From Phragmites australis (Eukaryota; Streptophyta; Magnoliopsida; Poales; Poaceae): DNA of 64,000 bases. The DNA is taken from assembly GCF_958298935.1 (NCBI RefSeq), contig NC_084942.1, positions 2,983,501 to 3,047,500 on the forward strand. Reading direction: 5' to 3'. The notes beneath the pieces are model-generated. The model searched no databases. It was not told the DNA's origin and saw only the letters and a list, made by a program, of their open reading frames with translations. A program made the position numbers and the translations under genes. Shown one piece after another: positions 11,526 through 23,040 of this stretch; the first letter of the stretch is position 1; every line of letters starts with the position of its first letter.

Positions 11526-12575
11526 ATGGTGGAAACTCCTGATTGGGCGACTTTGTCTTTAGGGGTGCTCGACACTATCTCCAACAAACTACATCATCTA
11601 GAAGATTTCACCTTCTTTCATTGTGTCTGCACCTCATGGTGTGAAGTGCGTAGGATGGAAAAATTTGCTCCTTGGATCCTAAAGGGACCGTTCATGCACG
11701 AGGATGGCTTGGTAGACGTCCATTGCCTAGAAAGTGAAGCAGTTTTGACCTTCATTTTCGAAGTTTAGTTAGCGACAGCTGGGAGATGATTTAGGCCTCG
11801 ACCGGGCTCTTGATCGTCATCGAGCGAGGACGTCAGATCAAAGGTAGGGTAATTAACCCAGTGACCGGATGGTTCTGTAATCTCTCATCGCTTTCCTATA
11901 ATGCGTTATGGGTGAGCCTGGAAGGATTCATAGTGCAAAAGGAAGGGAAATTATTCATCATCATTGTTCTAAGTATGCCGTGCTTTCATCTTTAGTTGAC
12001 GAAGGGAATGCATGTTTATCTTATCAATGGACCATCATGGTGGTTTTAGATTTCTAGTGGCAAGTTTTGGTGGCGTATTTTGGATTTTCTGAGTGGAGTG
12101 GCCTTGAAAGATCCATCGGGAGCTGTGACGACATTGGAACAATTGATGTTCGAGTTCAAGATCTGGCAACCTGGTCTGAGAGGTTCTCGGCTGCTCCTGG
12201 TCGAGTCTCATGCATTTTTCCTAAAGGTTGGTGAGCAAATTGATGATCTAGACGAGCACAATGGATTGACATCGGCTTCTCTCGACACATTCAATGATGA
12301 CATTTGGGAGCCACTAGAATGGGAGGTTGTTCTTTGGACGAAAGGAAGATCAATTCTGTTGGGCATGACCTCTGAAGTCGTACCATCAGTACCCAAAGTT
12401 ACCAACCTTGGTCAAATTCTTAGCTTCCACTGAGTGAACTCAGCTTATGACCAGGATGATTATGACATGCTTGAAGTTTCCTATCATGAAGATATTTTTA
12501 GGACCATAAAGTCCCTTGAGGGGAATTTCAAATGTCGTTCTTGTAAATGGATATCATCGAAACTTTCTCCTTAGT
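11526..12575 (+). pseudogene. F-box / DUF295-like pseudogene
   Basis: The first open segment (ATG at 11526) reads as a plant F-box: a PDWATLSLGVLDTIS start, the LEDF block, and the Cys-x-Ser-Trp that ends F-box helices, followed by the PW-(I/L)-L motif seen before DUF295 domains. Later segments in shifted frames keep INPVTGW (about 11850), an LLVESHAFFLKV strand and a WEVV-LWTKGRSILLG block (12080-12430). These match a DUF295/KIB-type beta-propeller-like region. Stop codons and frameshifts break it in several places, and a final readable stretch runs past a TGA to about 12575. Intact relatives act as substrate receptors of SCF ubiquitin ligases. This copy lies within LTR-like DNA and may have been carried there by a retroelement. 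Confidence 0.65.
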
Positions 12576-13145
12576 CGAGTAGTAGGCTTTTTGGTATGCC
12601 TTTGTGTGATGATTGCAATGAAATGTTGCTGATATTTTGCCTATTTAACATGCTTTGTCACTATTTTCTTATCGATGAAATAGAGTTAGCATGAGTAGAT
12701 GCAATCTTGATTCGTAGGCGTGTAGACCACCTTTAAGACTTATTAATCGAATATCCATTGATATATGAAAACTCAACTAGACGAACGATTAGAAATATTG
12801 GCCCTCGAGTAATCACTCGAGACAACTGTAAGAATAAGAAAAAGACTAGTGTAAAACTACAAACAGAAAACATGACGACCTTTTGCAATCTTTCACTAAC
12901 TTGCGTGCTTAACCAGCGTACTGACATGAACTCGACAGAGAACACACATGAGATTGACTAAAACTTCAGAACCGTTTTTAGCCATTAGGTGTGAGATGTT
13001 AGACAATCTCTTGTGTTGTTATGCTTTATTAGGTGTAGTTGTCCATCATCAACCCAACATATGCCTCTACTGGCTCTTATCCAAAACAGTCAATGCAAAG
13101 CCAGATAAACTTTTGCAAAAAAACATATACAAAATCTACAAAAAG

Positions 13146-13700
13146 TATGGTATTATTATGTAGCTCCTGACTCTATGGTCGAGGAGAAGATTACTCGATC
13201 TAAGAATAGAAAAATGACATATTTGTAACATTGAAGATATGTGTTGCTATAGCTCTCGACTATCTACTCAATGATGGAATTGAGTGAAGAGTAAAGTTAT
13301 AGCATTGAAAGTATGCGATGTAGCCCCCGACTCTCTACTTGATGTGATAATCAAGGCAGAGAATAGAGCATATGCATCAAAATATACTTGATCTGCCCCC
13401 TGTCTCTTTGCTCAATGACTGAATTCGAGTGTAGAATGAGCATAAGTATTCACACAATATGGCTTCTGTCTCTCTGAATGGTGCGATAACCAGAGACAAA
13501 GAATGAAGCAAAAGCATCGAATCGAACTTATATGATGTAGCCCTTGACTCTCTTCTCAATGAATGAATCGAGTGGAGATTAAAGCATAAGCATAAAAAAT
13601 GCACGATGTAGCCCTCGACTTTCCGGTCGATATGATAGTCAAGATAGAAAAAGAGCATAAGCATCAACACATTACTCTCGACCACACAGTCGAGAGCGCT
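13146..13700. repeat. Degenerate ~75 bp tandem array
   Basis: Successive units share the pattern GATGTAGCCCCCGACTCTC, then (T/C)ACTCGATG, then a (G/A)AGAGCATAAGCATC-like end. Six or more diverged units are visible (for example starting near 13147, 13240, 13318, 13392, 13533 and 13604). Arrays with this TAGCCCCCGACTC wording are common in large grass LTR retrotransposons, so I read it as retroelement spacer DNA. Confidence 0.6.
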
Positions 13701-13925
13701 AGCCTTCAAGCTCATGGCTGTGACTATTCCACACTCATCGAGTAAAGTCAAACAGGCGGATAGGTGAGCATTAAAAACCCACTCCCTCTCATGCTCGTTT
13801 TTATTGCAATCCTTGATTTGATGCGTCATCACAACTACGCACTCCTCTTTACAGAGATTAGACATGTCATAATACCGTAGCGACGCCTCGACTTTCGCCA
13901 GATGCACTGCGTGACCGAGACTTCT
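13701..13925 (-). other. Retroelement-like coding remnant
   Basis: A minus-strand open stretch (start Met near 13907) reads as a compact helical, Cys- and Glu-rich peptide running into the tandem array. Its position beside the array suggests the C-terminus of a retroelement-encoded protein. I do not recognise the family and see no catalytic motif. Confidence 0.3.
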
Positions 13926-14141
13926 AATAACTCTGAGTGAACCTTCCTAGGAGATCAACAAATAATCTAAGAAATAGATTCCTAAAATGATCAAAAGCTT
14001 TATCCTTATATGCCATAAAGAAAACCAAAGAGTATCTAGAGAAATTATCAACAATAACAAGTACATACCATTTACCTCCAAAAGATTGTAGTCTAGAAGA
14101 ACCGATAGTATCAAGGTGCAAAAGTTGACTAGGTGTATTTG

Positions 14142-14675
14142 TCATAACCATGGTAATAGGTGGATGTGAACTTGAAGGCATTTTACCATGTCTAAAAAAG
14201 AGCAAACTAACTCGCTATCACCCTTAAGGTTAGACAGGCCACGAATAAGATCTAAACTACTAACTTGAGTGAGATGATCTAGACCAATATAACCAAGTCT
14301 ACGAGGCCAAACGAATATATCTTTAGAGTCATTTGCAACAAGACATCTAAGCTTAGAAGAAGGTGATGCCTCAAAATCAACCTTAAAAACTCTTCCAAAA
14401 TATGAGATACTAAAAACAAGATTACCTGAAGCATCTAATACTTTGCATTCATTTTTCTTAAGACACACCTTAAGGTCTTCATCAATTATTTGTAAGATAG
14501 AAAACAAGTTAAATTTCAAGTTATCGATTAGAGCAACATCCTTGAATATAAACTTGTCATTTACTTGCACTATACCTTTTGCCACAACAGAAGTAGAAGA
14601 AGTATCTCCAAATGTAACACTTTCAGCACGAGATGCACATACAAGGGAGGAGAACCAATTCTTATCACCGGACAT
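14142..14675 (-). pseudogene. copia protease / GAG-pre-integrase fragment
   Basis: Encodes the typical copia stretch after the protease: WFSSL..., a FGD-x-S strand, the LIDNLKFNLFSI block (family LxxNLLSVSQL) and the LRCLVAND and LGYIGLDHL blocks of the GAG-pre-integrase domain. In an intact element this links protease to integrase. The HHCC zinc motif is incomplete. It belongs to the truncated copia element running leftward from 17028. Confidence 0.7.
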
Positions 14676-15443
14676 ATGGCGTGAGCATTCGGAATCGACT
14701 AACCATATGTTCTCCTTCCTTGCTCGAGAAACCTACAAAGCAACAAAAGATGTCTATGCCTCAGTACTGGGGTTAGTAGTAAAGTATTTGGGGATCCAAT
14801 ACTGAGTAACTCGACTAGAAATGCGAGTTGGCAAAATATGAGTAACCTGAGTAGACTCAACTTGAGAAGCTCGAGTAGATTCAACTTGAGAAGCACTAGC
14901 AGTCCAAGTAGTCTCAACTTGAGAAGCCCGAGTAGGCTCTTTACGAGCTACATGAGCAGCAAAAGGTGATGATTGTTTCACCTGAGGCATAAAGTGAAGT
15001 GCCACAACCTTACAAGGGATAACACATGCCTTTCAGAAATTAGACATAGCCTTAAACTTTTCTTTCCTTTGGTATTTAGCTAGTCTAAAGAAAAACTCTA
15101 TTTGAATATTTATCTCTACCACAATGAGTGCAAATGTATTTAACCCGATGTGTGGATTTAGAAGAAGAAACTACATTTTTATTCATTGTAGAAGATAAAA
15201 ATCCAGCAAACTTAAAAACAAACTTCTAAGGTTCAGATTTAGCAAGTGTTTCAAATTTGCTACTACCAAGAGCTCTAACAACAGTGGGCGCACTTGTCTT
15301 AGAACGAGCATAGGAATCAAAACCTAAACATTATTTACATGTGCTTGACTTAGATGGATCTAAAATCGGGTTTAAATTTTTCTTTCCCTTAGAAAACATT
15401 CTAAAGTTCCTTTCAAGTAATCAACCTGTTTAGAAAGAGCTAA

Positions 15444-16331
15444 TCACTTCTTACAAGCAACATTCATATGTTCCTTTTGTTTACAACAATTAGAGTATGA
15501 AAGAACATCATGAGTAATCATGTCATTAACTATCTGAGAAAATCTAGCATTAGCGTCATACAACTTCAATTCTAGAATTGAGCAATTAGAACAAGAAGTT
15601 GAATCAAACAAATCAGACGTTGAACAACTAGCATTTTTAACTTGTCTGCAATTTAACACAACAAGTTTCTCATTCTTTTCAATTTCTTCTCTGCGTTTCT
15701 CGAGAGTAGAAGCATGAACATCTCTAAGAGAAGTGAGCTTAGTATAAATTAAGTCACATGACTTGCAAGCATCATCGTCAGGAATTAAAATCTTAAGTCT
15801 TTTAATTTCAGAATTCAGTGATTCAATTAAAACATCATGTTTCTTAATTTTTTTGTTACGTTTCTCCAAGAGAGTACCAAGATAAACAACAGCATTAGAT
15901 AGATCATCATAAGTAGGTAATACCTCGTTACCGTCAGTGTCAAGTTCATCCTCGGTATGGCTTTCTTTGTTCCTTGCCATGAGACACAACTCAGTCAAAT
16001 CACGTAATGTCTTGCTATTGAATGCTGTGTCATCCTCACTACTCTCCGAATCAACGTAACTCAAGTTGACTTGTTCAAGTGCCAAAAGAACTCGATGCAC
16101 AACCTTACAGTTGAGAAAGTTCTTCTTCTTATCATTTAACGAGCACTTCTTTTTCTCCTCCTCTTTTAATGCCTTTTCTATAAGATTAGGACAATTAGAA
16201 CGAATATGATTGATATCACCACATTCATAGCATCTTTGAGGACCTCCACTTCCTCTCTTCCTCATACGCACATTCCACAATACTTTCGAGAAACGAGTAG
16301 AGAGTAGTGCTAAATCTTCTTTAGTTTTCAA
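15444..16331 (-). pseudogene. copia gag fragment with zinc knuckle
   Basis: Longest surviving open segment of the SIRE/Opie-type element (295 codons). Near its start is a nucleocapsid-type zinc knuckle, CYECGDINHIRSNC, which binds nucleic acid in Gag proteins. The rest is Lys/Glu/Ser-rich with predicted coiled coil, including a Lys-rich KKIKK heptad region, as expected for the extended gag of this lineage. Upstream gag sequence continues to about 17000 but with stops. Confidence 0.75.
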
Positions 16332-17028
16332 CTTAAGCTGATCATCGGTTAGTGAAGATATAGAAGATAATAAAAAGCTTCAATATGAGACATGCTGGGT
16401 TGAAAGACCAAAGTAATTGATTTATTAACATTCTTTCTATCAAAGATATCTAACTCATGAGTTTTTAATTTATAATAAAGAACATCTAATATAAGTGTAC
16501 TCATGATAGTAGATTCTCTAATAGATATAACTTTCATCTTCTACACTGACATATCTAAAGCTCCTAGTAATTGATGTGTATTTTCAGCATCAGTATATGT
16601 AACATTAACAGTACGCAACTTGCTAAGAATTTTATTAAAGTGAGCAAAGAAATCATCAAGAGACTCACTAGGTTTCATCTCAAATTTCATGTACTCTTTC
16701 TTATATAAATCTTGACATACCTCTTTAATGGTAGATAAATCTTGATGTTAATCACATAGTGCTTTCCATAACTCATACGCCAATTTGAGATGTATCACGC
16801 GGTTGAAGTCGCTTCTTGCTAAGCCTTGGATGATCAAATTCCTTGACTTGCTATTCACCTCAACGGCCGGTATGTTCTACACCGTCACCTCATTGTTCTC
16901 TAGAACCACATATGACTTGTAGACCTTTTTCCAAACTACAAAGCCCTGTGCTTGAATATAGACATCCATCTTCGCTTTCCAGAACTGAAAATCAACTCCA
17001 TCGAAAAATTAAGACTCTAATATCAATT

Positions 17029-17432
17029 GTAGGATCAATTACACTCTAATAATGCAATCAGAGGGGGGGGGGGGTGAATGATTACGGAAACTAAATTCAA
17101 AGATTAACTCACCCAAATCGAAATCGATTTAAACTCGGTATTCCACTTGAAAAAGATTGTATATGCTTTAGTAAAAACAATGTATAGAAAGATCCGACAG
17201 TCCGGTTGTCCTCAAATTTGGTCAGATGGAACTAGATTCAAAAACAAAACTAACCCAATAAAAATCGAGTCAATCCGATATGTGGATCAAGAATTATAAG
17301 TAGTAAAAGCAGACTATGTCAACCAGAATCGAGTAGATAGAAACCAAGTCAAGTTGACCGAAAAGCTACTTGAGACCAAACCAAATCCACTCAAAAATTT
17401 ATAGATCAAACACTAAATATTCTAGCAAGGTT
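17029..17432 (-). mobile_element. Partial 5' LTR of the truncated copia
   Basis: Directly upstream (minus sense) of the primer-binding site, ending in CCTACA at 17029. It carries the long G run (17052-17064 region) followed by TGAAT, a feature familiar from SIRE/Opie-type LTRs. Only about 400 bp remain before LINE sequence begins near 17432, so the LTR is truncated. Confidence 0.55.
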
Positions 17433-17434
17433 TT

Positions 17435-17780
17435 GGATGGATTAAAACAAGATGAATCTTGATAAAAATCAATTTTGAGAAAGACCATATTCATCTTTTT
17501 ACGGTGAATTTCATGAATGGTCTCATGCAGGATGACTACCCCTTCTAGGACATTTCGCCCTCGTATAAATGCGGTTTGAGTGGGTCAAATTATCCAATCT
17601 GCTATGCAATTTGTACGATTTATAGCCACTTTTGTAAAAATCTTGAAGCTCACAATCAACAAGCATATCAACCTATATTTTTGGATGCGACAGGCATCTT
17701 TGATCTTAAGAAGTTGGGTAATTCCGTAAAACTTTATATTGTGAAGTGGTAAAGTACCATAATGCAAATCAAATCATGGA
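17435..17780 (-). pseudogene. LINE reverse-transcriptase fragment
   Basis: Minus-strand translation gives the canonical plant L1-type reverse transcriptase stretch: an IQKYR-ICLL block (family RPISLLN), FKIFTKV-NR, then AFIRGRNVLEGVVILHETIH and KMNMVFLKIDF. These are the early RT motifs of non-LTR retrotransposons. The fragment is broken by stops and truncated at both ends, on the left by the copia LTR. Confidence 0.8.
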
Positions 17781-19635
17781 ATGACTGGTAGAACTCGGCA
17801 GAGAATGCCTTTTACTTTGCATTCAGGCCACTTGATTCTTGAAGCACACATGCCTGGATAGAAAAATGGCGATTCGAGTACTAATGTATATTGCATTTCT
17901 ATACACTGTTCAACGATGCAGAGCAACAGAGGAACAATTTACGGCTGAACAGAACATAAGCAAAAGAGCAAGTGCAGCCGTTTTAAGTTGTCTGGCCACA
18001 TTCTCACTACAAAACAAGCACATTTTGCAGGCCATTTCTGAAAACAGCAGCATTTCTATCCAGTCATGAGAGAAATGGCTCATCACGTATGTGAGGATGA
18101 GACTGCACAAATGGGCAATGGATGGAAAGAGCAAAGCAAATCTCACTGAACATACTAGCTTCAACGCTCTGAATAATTATTTGAAAGATGGCTCTAATCC
18201 TTGAAAGAGCTGTAAAGGTGTAGCCAACCAACCAATTGCAGAATGCAGATATATGATCCAACGCCATCACTAGTAGGGAGCTAGCGTCTTTTATTTTTCC
18301 TCCAGTGACTGGCACAAAAGGTGAAAAGCTTGAGCAACTAACCGATATATTGCCCAGTAATGTGTGTTTTTTCCAGGAAAAGTAATGCTCAATAGTGTGT
18401 CGTTTTCTTTGGAGTTCTTCTGGAACAATTGGTTGCTTTCTTGTCAATTTTTATATGTAGATTTTGTTCTACAACGTGGCCCCAACTTTCTTCAAGATTC
18501 TAGACGTTCTGGAAGTATCAAGGTGATTTCAGCACGCACGTTGCAGCTCAAGTTGTCGATTGGGTGCAAAGTAGGATCAGGTATAGTGTTAAATATCGAC
18601 ATTCTGTATCCGTTGTATTTCTCTAATCCCATCACTGACTAATTGCGTCGGAAGAAAGTGTGAAATTATCAATGGAAGAATCAGGTTTACGTAGGCTATT
18701 AGTTGTCAATGACGCAGCTGATATGGACAGGCTGTTCACTGTTTGGAAATTGGAGAAGAGTCAGGACAATTGGTAGAAGAAAAACAAGGGTAGAGAAACA
18801 AGCACAGCTGCAAATGATGCTGTAAACAGGTGCTGTAGAAAATTCAGACTTTCATGAGGATAGCATATAGCATATATCATATTTGGAATTGGATGTCTTT
18901 TTTTCAGCACGTGTAAGGTCTTTTCTTTGCTTATCCAACAGAAACACTAACTGAATTCTTGTTCTAGAATACAACTATTCTTCGACCCAACTATGAGAAA
19001 GAGAAGGAAATATGTATGAGTTCACCTCACATCAACTAAAATTTCAGCAACATCTTTTAAGCATTACGTCTCTTGATACAGAAGAGACGAATACAGGAAT
19101 CCATCATTTTCACCATATCATCTCTGCAAATGCAAACACAGTCCTACAAAACCGTCATGCTACCTTCTACATGCAATTCACTTGTCAGTGTTCTGGAGAG
19201 AACTGTATGTGTGCAGAAAAAAACAGTCAACACCAGCCACTGCAGGTTCCCAGTTGCTTCTAGTGTACAAACAGAGACAGTTGTGTGGATCCTACGTAGG
19301 ACCTGGCAATCAAATTAGCAGAGGTAGGGAACAGAATTAGCAGAGGGACCATTATGTTGCTGTTTATGTACAGTTCCCATGGTTACACCATTAATCTTGT
19401 TGAGGCAATTATGGTTCTTGCACTGATTTGTCATCAGGAATTCAGGATGATCTGAAACTGCTACTCCTTGGCGTAAGACTGAAAATCTCTGCAGTTGAAG
19501 GGGCGTCTTTTGAAATAAAGTAAGCTCAAACACAGGTGCAGAAAAAAGAAGTTGAAATACAGAATGGAGTATGGAAGCTCCATACGTAACATTCTGAAGA
19601 TGAAAAGAACTGTTAGCTTACAGGTCAGTGGGCTC
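17781..19635. other. Intergenic DNA, no gene recognised
   Basis: Open frames on both strands (for example minus 18064-18447, plus 18364-18642) show no family motif, no consistent codon bias and no clear splice structure. No inverted termini or LTRs were found. Before the copia insertion at 19641 this DNA was contiguous with 25061 onward, the 3' flank of the P450 gene. Confidence 0.4.
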
Positions 19636-19640
19636 ATAAA

Positions 19641-19840
19641 TGTAAGACAAGCAAACTTTCACGCCAAGAAACGGTGCATGCGGAGGATCCGGCTCATGGA
19701 ATCAGATAGGGATAGATTACTTGCCTCCTTGCACGTCAACCTATTCCTATGTAAATCTTCCGTGTACATGTATTGAACCAGTGTATAAATACATGAGCTG
19801 CCTGAGGTTTTCCTCACGGCTTGACCTATCCAATTCTACA
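19641..19840 (+). repeat. 5' LTR of the copia element
   Basis: 200 bp, TG...CA ends, with a promoter-like GTATAAATAC near 19782. Preceded by ATAAA and followed directly by the primer-binding site at 19841. Pairs with the LTR at 24857-25055. Confidence 0.93.
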
Positions 19841-19852
19841 TGGTATCACGAG
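19841..19852 (+). other. copia primer-binding site
   Basis: TGGTATCACGAG immediately after the 5' LTR resembles the sequence complementary to the 3' end of initiator-Met tRNA (usually TGGTATCAGAGC), used to prime minus-strand synthesis. Confidence 0.8.
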
Positions 19853-19937
19853 TCTAGCCTCCTGTGCTCTCCGATCCAATCTACTGCTTCCGCCTCCTTC
19901 TTCCCGTCGCTAAGGTCCCTGCTCGTCTTCGTCTCCA

Positions 19938-20855
19938 ATGGGCGACAACGGCGACAAGAACAAGCCAGTGGTCGTCCCTCCCGACGGTCCGTCTCTCTCC
20001 GTTCAGGCCGTCAACCTGGGCAGCATCAAGGCACAAATCCCTGTCATCCTTGATCTCCATAGATCTTTGATAGAGTAGTTTCGTTCCATTATCCAAGGCT
20101 CCCTCACCATCTCCGAGTATTGCTCCAAGGTGAAAACCTTGGCCGATGCTCTTCGGGACGTCGACGTCAACATCACCGACGAAACCCTCGTCCTCAACCT
20201 TCTTCATTCGCGGACTCTCTGACGACTACTCGCATGTTCGGTCGTTCATACCCCTGCAGACGCCCTTCCCATCGTTTTTGCAGGTCCGGTTGGTGCTTCT
20301 TCTCGAGGAGCAAAGCAAAAAATCTGTTGTTCCTGTTGAATCCACCAGCGCACTCGTGGCCGTCAATACCTTCTTCATCACGCGGAGCCGATCGCTCCTT
20401 TGGGCGTTCTGGCGACCGCGCCGGCGATCGTTCTAGCGCTTCTTCTGGTGCGCCTCGCTCCCAGGGAAGGGCACCAACTCCGGCAACAACAAAAAAAGAA
20501 AGGCCAAAACCAGGGACGTTCCAACAACGCCGGCGACCCCAACTCCAACAATGGGCGTCCTCCTGTACCGGCGGGTTGGATCCCGGTCCATCCATGGAGG
20601 CATGGACCAGCCCTACCTGGTCGCCCTCGGCCCTCCTGGACCCCTCAATGGCGCGCACCCGGGGGTCCTGGCCTGCTCGGCATGCGGCCTCCTGGCGGAC
20701 AGCAGCACGCCTTCCACGTATATGCACCAACGCCAGCGCCGCAGTGGGACAACTCTTCGCTGATCTCCGCGCTCAACTAGTATCAGTACGGTGGGCCGGA
20801 CTGGTGCATGGACACCGGCACGACTTCTCATATGACACCGAATGGCGGTAATCCA
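19938..20855 (+). pseudogene. copia gag and protease start
   Basis: An ATG at 19938 opens a gag-like frame (GDNGDK, SLSVQAVNL block). After an in-frame TAG near 20075 come the conserved copia gag block TISEYCSKVKTLADAL and LVLNLLH. The spacing suggests an internal deletion. Further frameshifts precede a protease active-site block WCMDTGTTSHMT near 20800 (family D-S/T-G). The frame is then cut by the CACTA insertion at 20856. Confidence 0.75.
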
Positions 20856-21823
20856 CACCGGTAGAAAAATAATTTGTATAGATTGCTAGTTATTAAAAAT
20901 ATCTGTATAAATGATTTATATAGATGGCTCGTTATTAGAATCGTGTATATATAATTTTTTTACATGAAATACTACGAGTGTGTTTTCTAAGAATCGAACT
21001 CGCAACCTCTAACCTTGCGCGAACCTTCCTTATCGTCTCACTTGTCGTTTATTGTTAACCATTGTATGAAAATAATTTATATAAGATATATGCTCAAAAC
21101 GAGTAGAACACTATTAGTACAGACGGTTCTAAACTGGAACCGATCTGGCTTAAAGGGTTAAATCAACAACTTAAATACCACTCTTTGGTTAGGGCTAGTG
21201 CTCTTTGCTGGGCTTTATTGTTAAGTCGTAATGACATGGTCTTTAATAAGGTAAAAACTCAATCTTCTATGCAGGTTCTTTTCAGAGATACGTACTAGAT
21301 ATGTTTCTGGTCCATGCTACAGAAGGTGGAGGAGAGATCTCGTTTCACATATGCATGTCGACATTTGGAGACCACAGTGATGGAGATCTACGCTTGACAT
21401 GGATGGCAGTTTAGTAATAGACTTTGTGTTTAATCTCTGTTTTCCTATGTTGCGGTGTGAGAAGTATTTTGAGTTCCATCACGGATTGCTTTGGTGTGTG
21501 TGAGGCTTGTAATAATGAACGGCTGTGTGCAAAACTCTTTGCAGAGGCCGAAATAATCTATTCCCTTATCTAAAAAAAAAAACTAGAACTGTCTGTACTA
21601 TTAGTACAGATGGTTCTAATTTGGAACCGTCTGTACAAAAAGGAACAGTACAGATGGTTGTAGTTTGTAACCGTCTGTACTGTAGCGTCCCACTTTGTTG
21701 CAACTGCTCATTACCATTTTCTCAAACAGTTCTAGTTTGGAGCTGTCTGTGGTACCCTTTGTACAAACGCTTCATAAATCCGTGTGTACAAGGACATCTC
21801 ACTAAATAGATTCTGTAGTAGTG
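20856..21823. mobile_element. Non-autonomous CACTA element inside the copia
   Basis: 968 bp flanked by a 3 bp duplication CCA (20853-20855 and 21824-21826). The right end, read in reverse, starts CACTACTACAGAATC, a standard CACTA terminus; the left end CACACCGGTAGAAAAAT is diverged. Alternating subterminal motifs of the type CAGACGGTTC / GAACCGTCTGTAC appear near 21120 and 21590-21760. Copia protease sequence resumes directly after it. A LINE tail is nested within. Confidence 0.8.
21165..21580 (+). mobile_element. LINE 3'-end fragment nested in the CACTA
   Basis: Plus-strand translation gives the C-terminal region typical of plant LINE ORF2 (ALCWALLLSRNDMVFNK, then a MQVLFR block). It ends with GGCTGTGTGCA...GCAGAGGCCG and a poly(A) run at about 21570-21580, the usual 3' tail of this LINE group. 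The pieces of CACTA subterminal repeat on both sides show that the LINE inserted into the CACTA element. Confidence 0.75.
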
Positions 21824-21826
21824 CCA

Positions 21827-22970
21827 CTGTCATCATCCGCAATGGATCATCTCTTCCTATCACTCAACTAGGCTCCTTCAGTATTCCTACAGCTACCAAA
21901 CAGATTCATCTCGAAAACATCCTTGTCGTTCCACCTTTAATTAAAAGTCTTATATATGTTCGACGTCTCACCACTGATAATCATGTTTCTATTGAGTTTG
22001 CTCCGTTTGGCTTCTCAGTGAAGGACCTTCATATCCGGAGAGAGATTCTTCGCTGCAATAGTTCGGGTGACCTCTACACCGTCCGTCCGACATCCCCTTC
22101 TTCATCTACCACACTGGTTGCTGCTGTCCACCCCGCGAAGCTGTGGCATCAATGTCTTGGCTATCCTGGTCATGATGTTCTATCTCATCTTTAGTTTAGT
22201 CATTTTATTGCGTCAAAAACCCTTAAGTCTGGTGTATGTCATGCATGTCAACTAGGATGTCATCTTAGGCTACCTTTTGCTTCATCAATGTATGTTACAT
22301 CTGGTCCTTTTCAGCTTATTCACAGTGATGTTTGGACGTCCCCTCTCACTAGTTATTATGGGTTTCATTATTATTTGCTCATACTTGATGATTATACCAA
22401 CTTCATGTGGACCTTCCCACTTCGTCGAAAATCTGATGTTGCCACAACGCTAGTGGCCTTTCATGCCTATGTCCAAACCCAATTTTTCCCTTCCTATTCG
22501 TGCTTTTCAATGTGATAATGGGAAGGAATTTGACAACACCACCACACTTAATTTTTTCCTCTCGCATGGTATCCATCTACGTATGTCTTGTCCCCATACA
22601 TCACAACAAAATGGCAAAGCTGAGCATAGTCTTCGCACAATTAACAATACCATCTGATCATTGCTTCTTTATGCTCCATGCCACCTCAGTTCTAGGCATA
22701 AGCTCTTCATGTTGCCACATATGTCATCAACATTCGTCCTTCCAGTGTCCTCCACTTTCGTCCACCTCATGAAGCCTTGTACGGCTTATCCCCCTTTATA
22801 GATCATCTTCGAGTCTTCAGGTGCTTGTGCTACCCTAACATAGCCTCGACAACTCCCCACAAACTCACACCTCGGTCTACTCCTTGTGTCTTTCTTGGAT
22901 ATTCCTTTCATCATAAGGGCTACATGTGTTTTGACAGATCATCCGGATGTGTTATCATCTCGTGACATGT
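21827..22970 (+). pseudogene. copia protease end and integrase
   Basis: After the CACTA insertion the frame resumes with the pre-integrase block (LGSFSIPTATKQIHLENIL) and the HHCC zinc finger (KLWHQCLGYPGH ... CHACQLG). The integrase core follows with its acidic residues in HSDVWTSP, QCDNGKEFDN and QQNGKAEHS, then the CVFLGYSFHHKGY block. In-frame stops near 22193 and 22510 show it is dead. It continues toward the reverse transcriptase at 23041. Confidence 0.85.
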
Positions 22971-23040
22971 CATATTTGATGAGCAGTCGTTTCCCTATGC
23001 TCTCACGTCCCCTTATGTCTCTTCTTCACTTGATTTTCTT

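Larger units (their letters stand above)
13965..17028 (-). mobile_element. Truncated SIRE/Opie-type Ty1-copia retrotransposon
   Basis: Reading leftward from a degenerate primer-binding site at about 17025-17013 (TTGATATTAGAG, a mutated match to the initiator-Met tRNA type TTGGTATCAGAG), the gag region runs to about 15.4 kb. It contains a UBN2-type gag segment and one CX2CX4HX4C zinc knuckle (near 16230), then a long coiled-coil-like region. The protease/GAG-pre-integrase part follows at 14142-14675 and the integrase start at 13965-14205. Reverse transcriptase and RNase H are missing: the element stops abruptly near 13965. Many stops and frameshifts are present, so it is dead. Confidence 0.8.

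Noticed and set aside
20120..20851. 243-codon plus frame and 178-codon minus frame in the copia gag region
   Set aside because: The real gag and protease motifs (TISEYCSKV, WCMDTGTTSH) lie in other frames; these frames are compositional artefacts.
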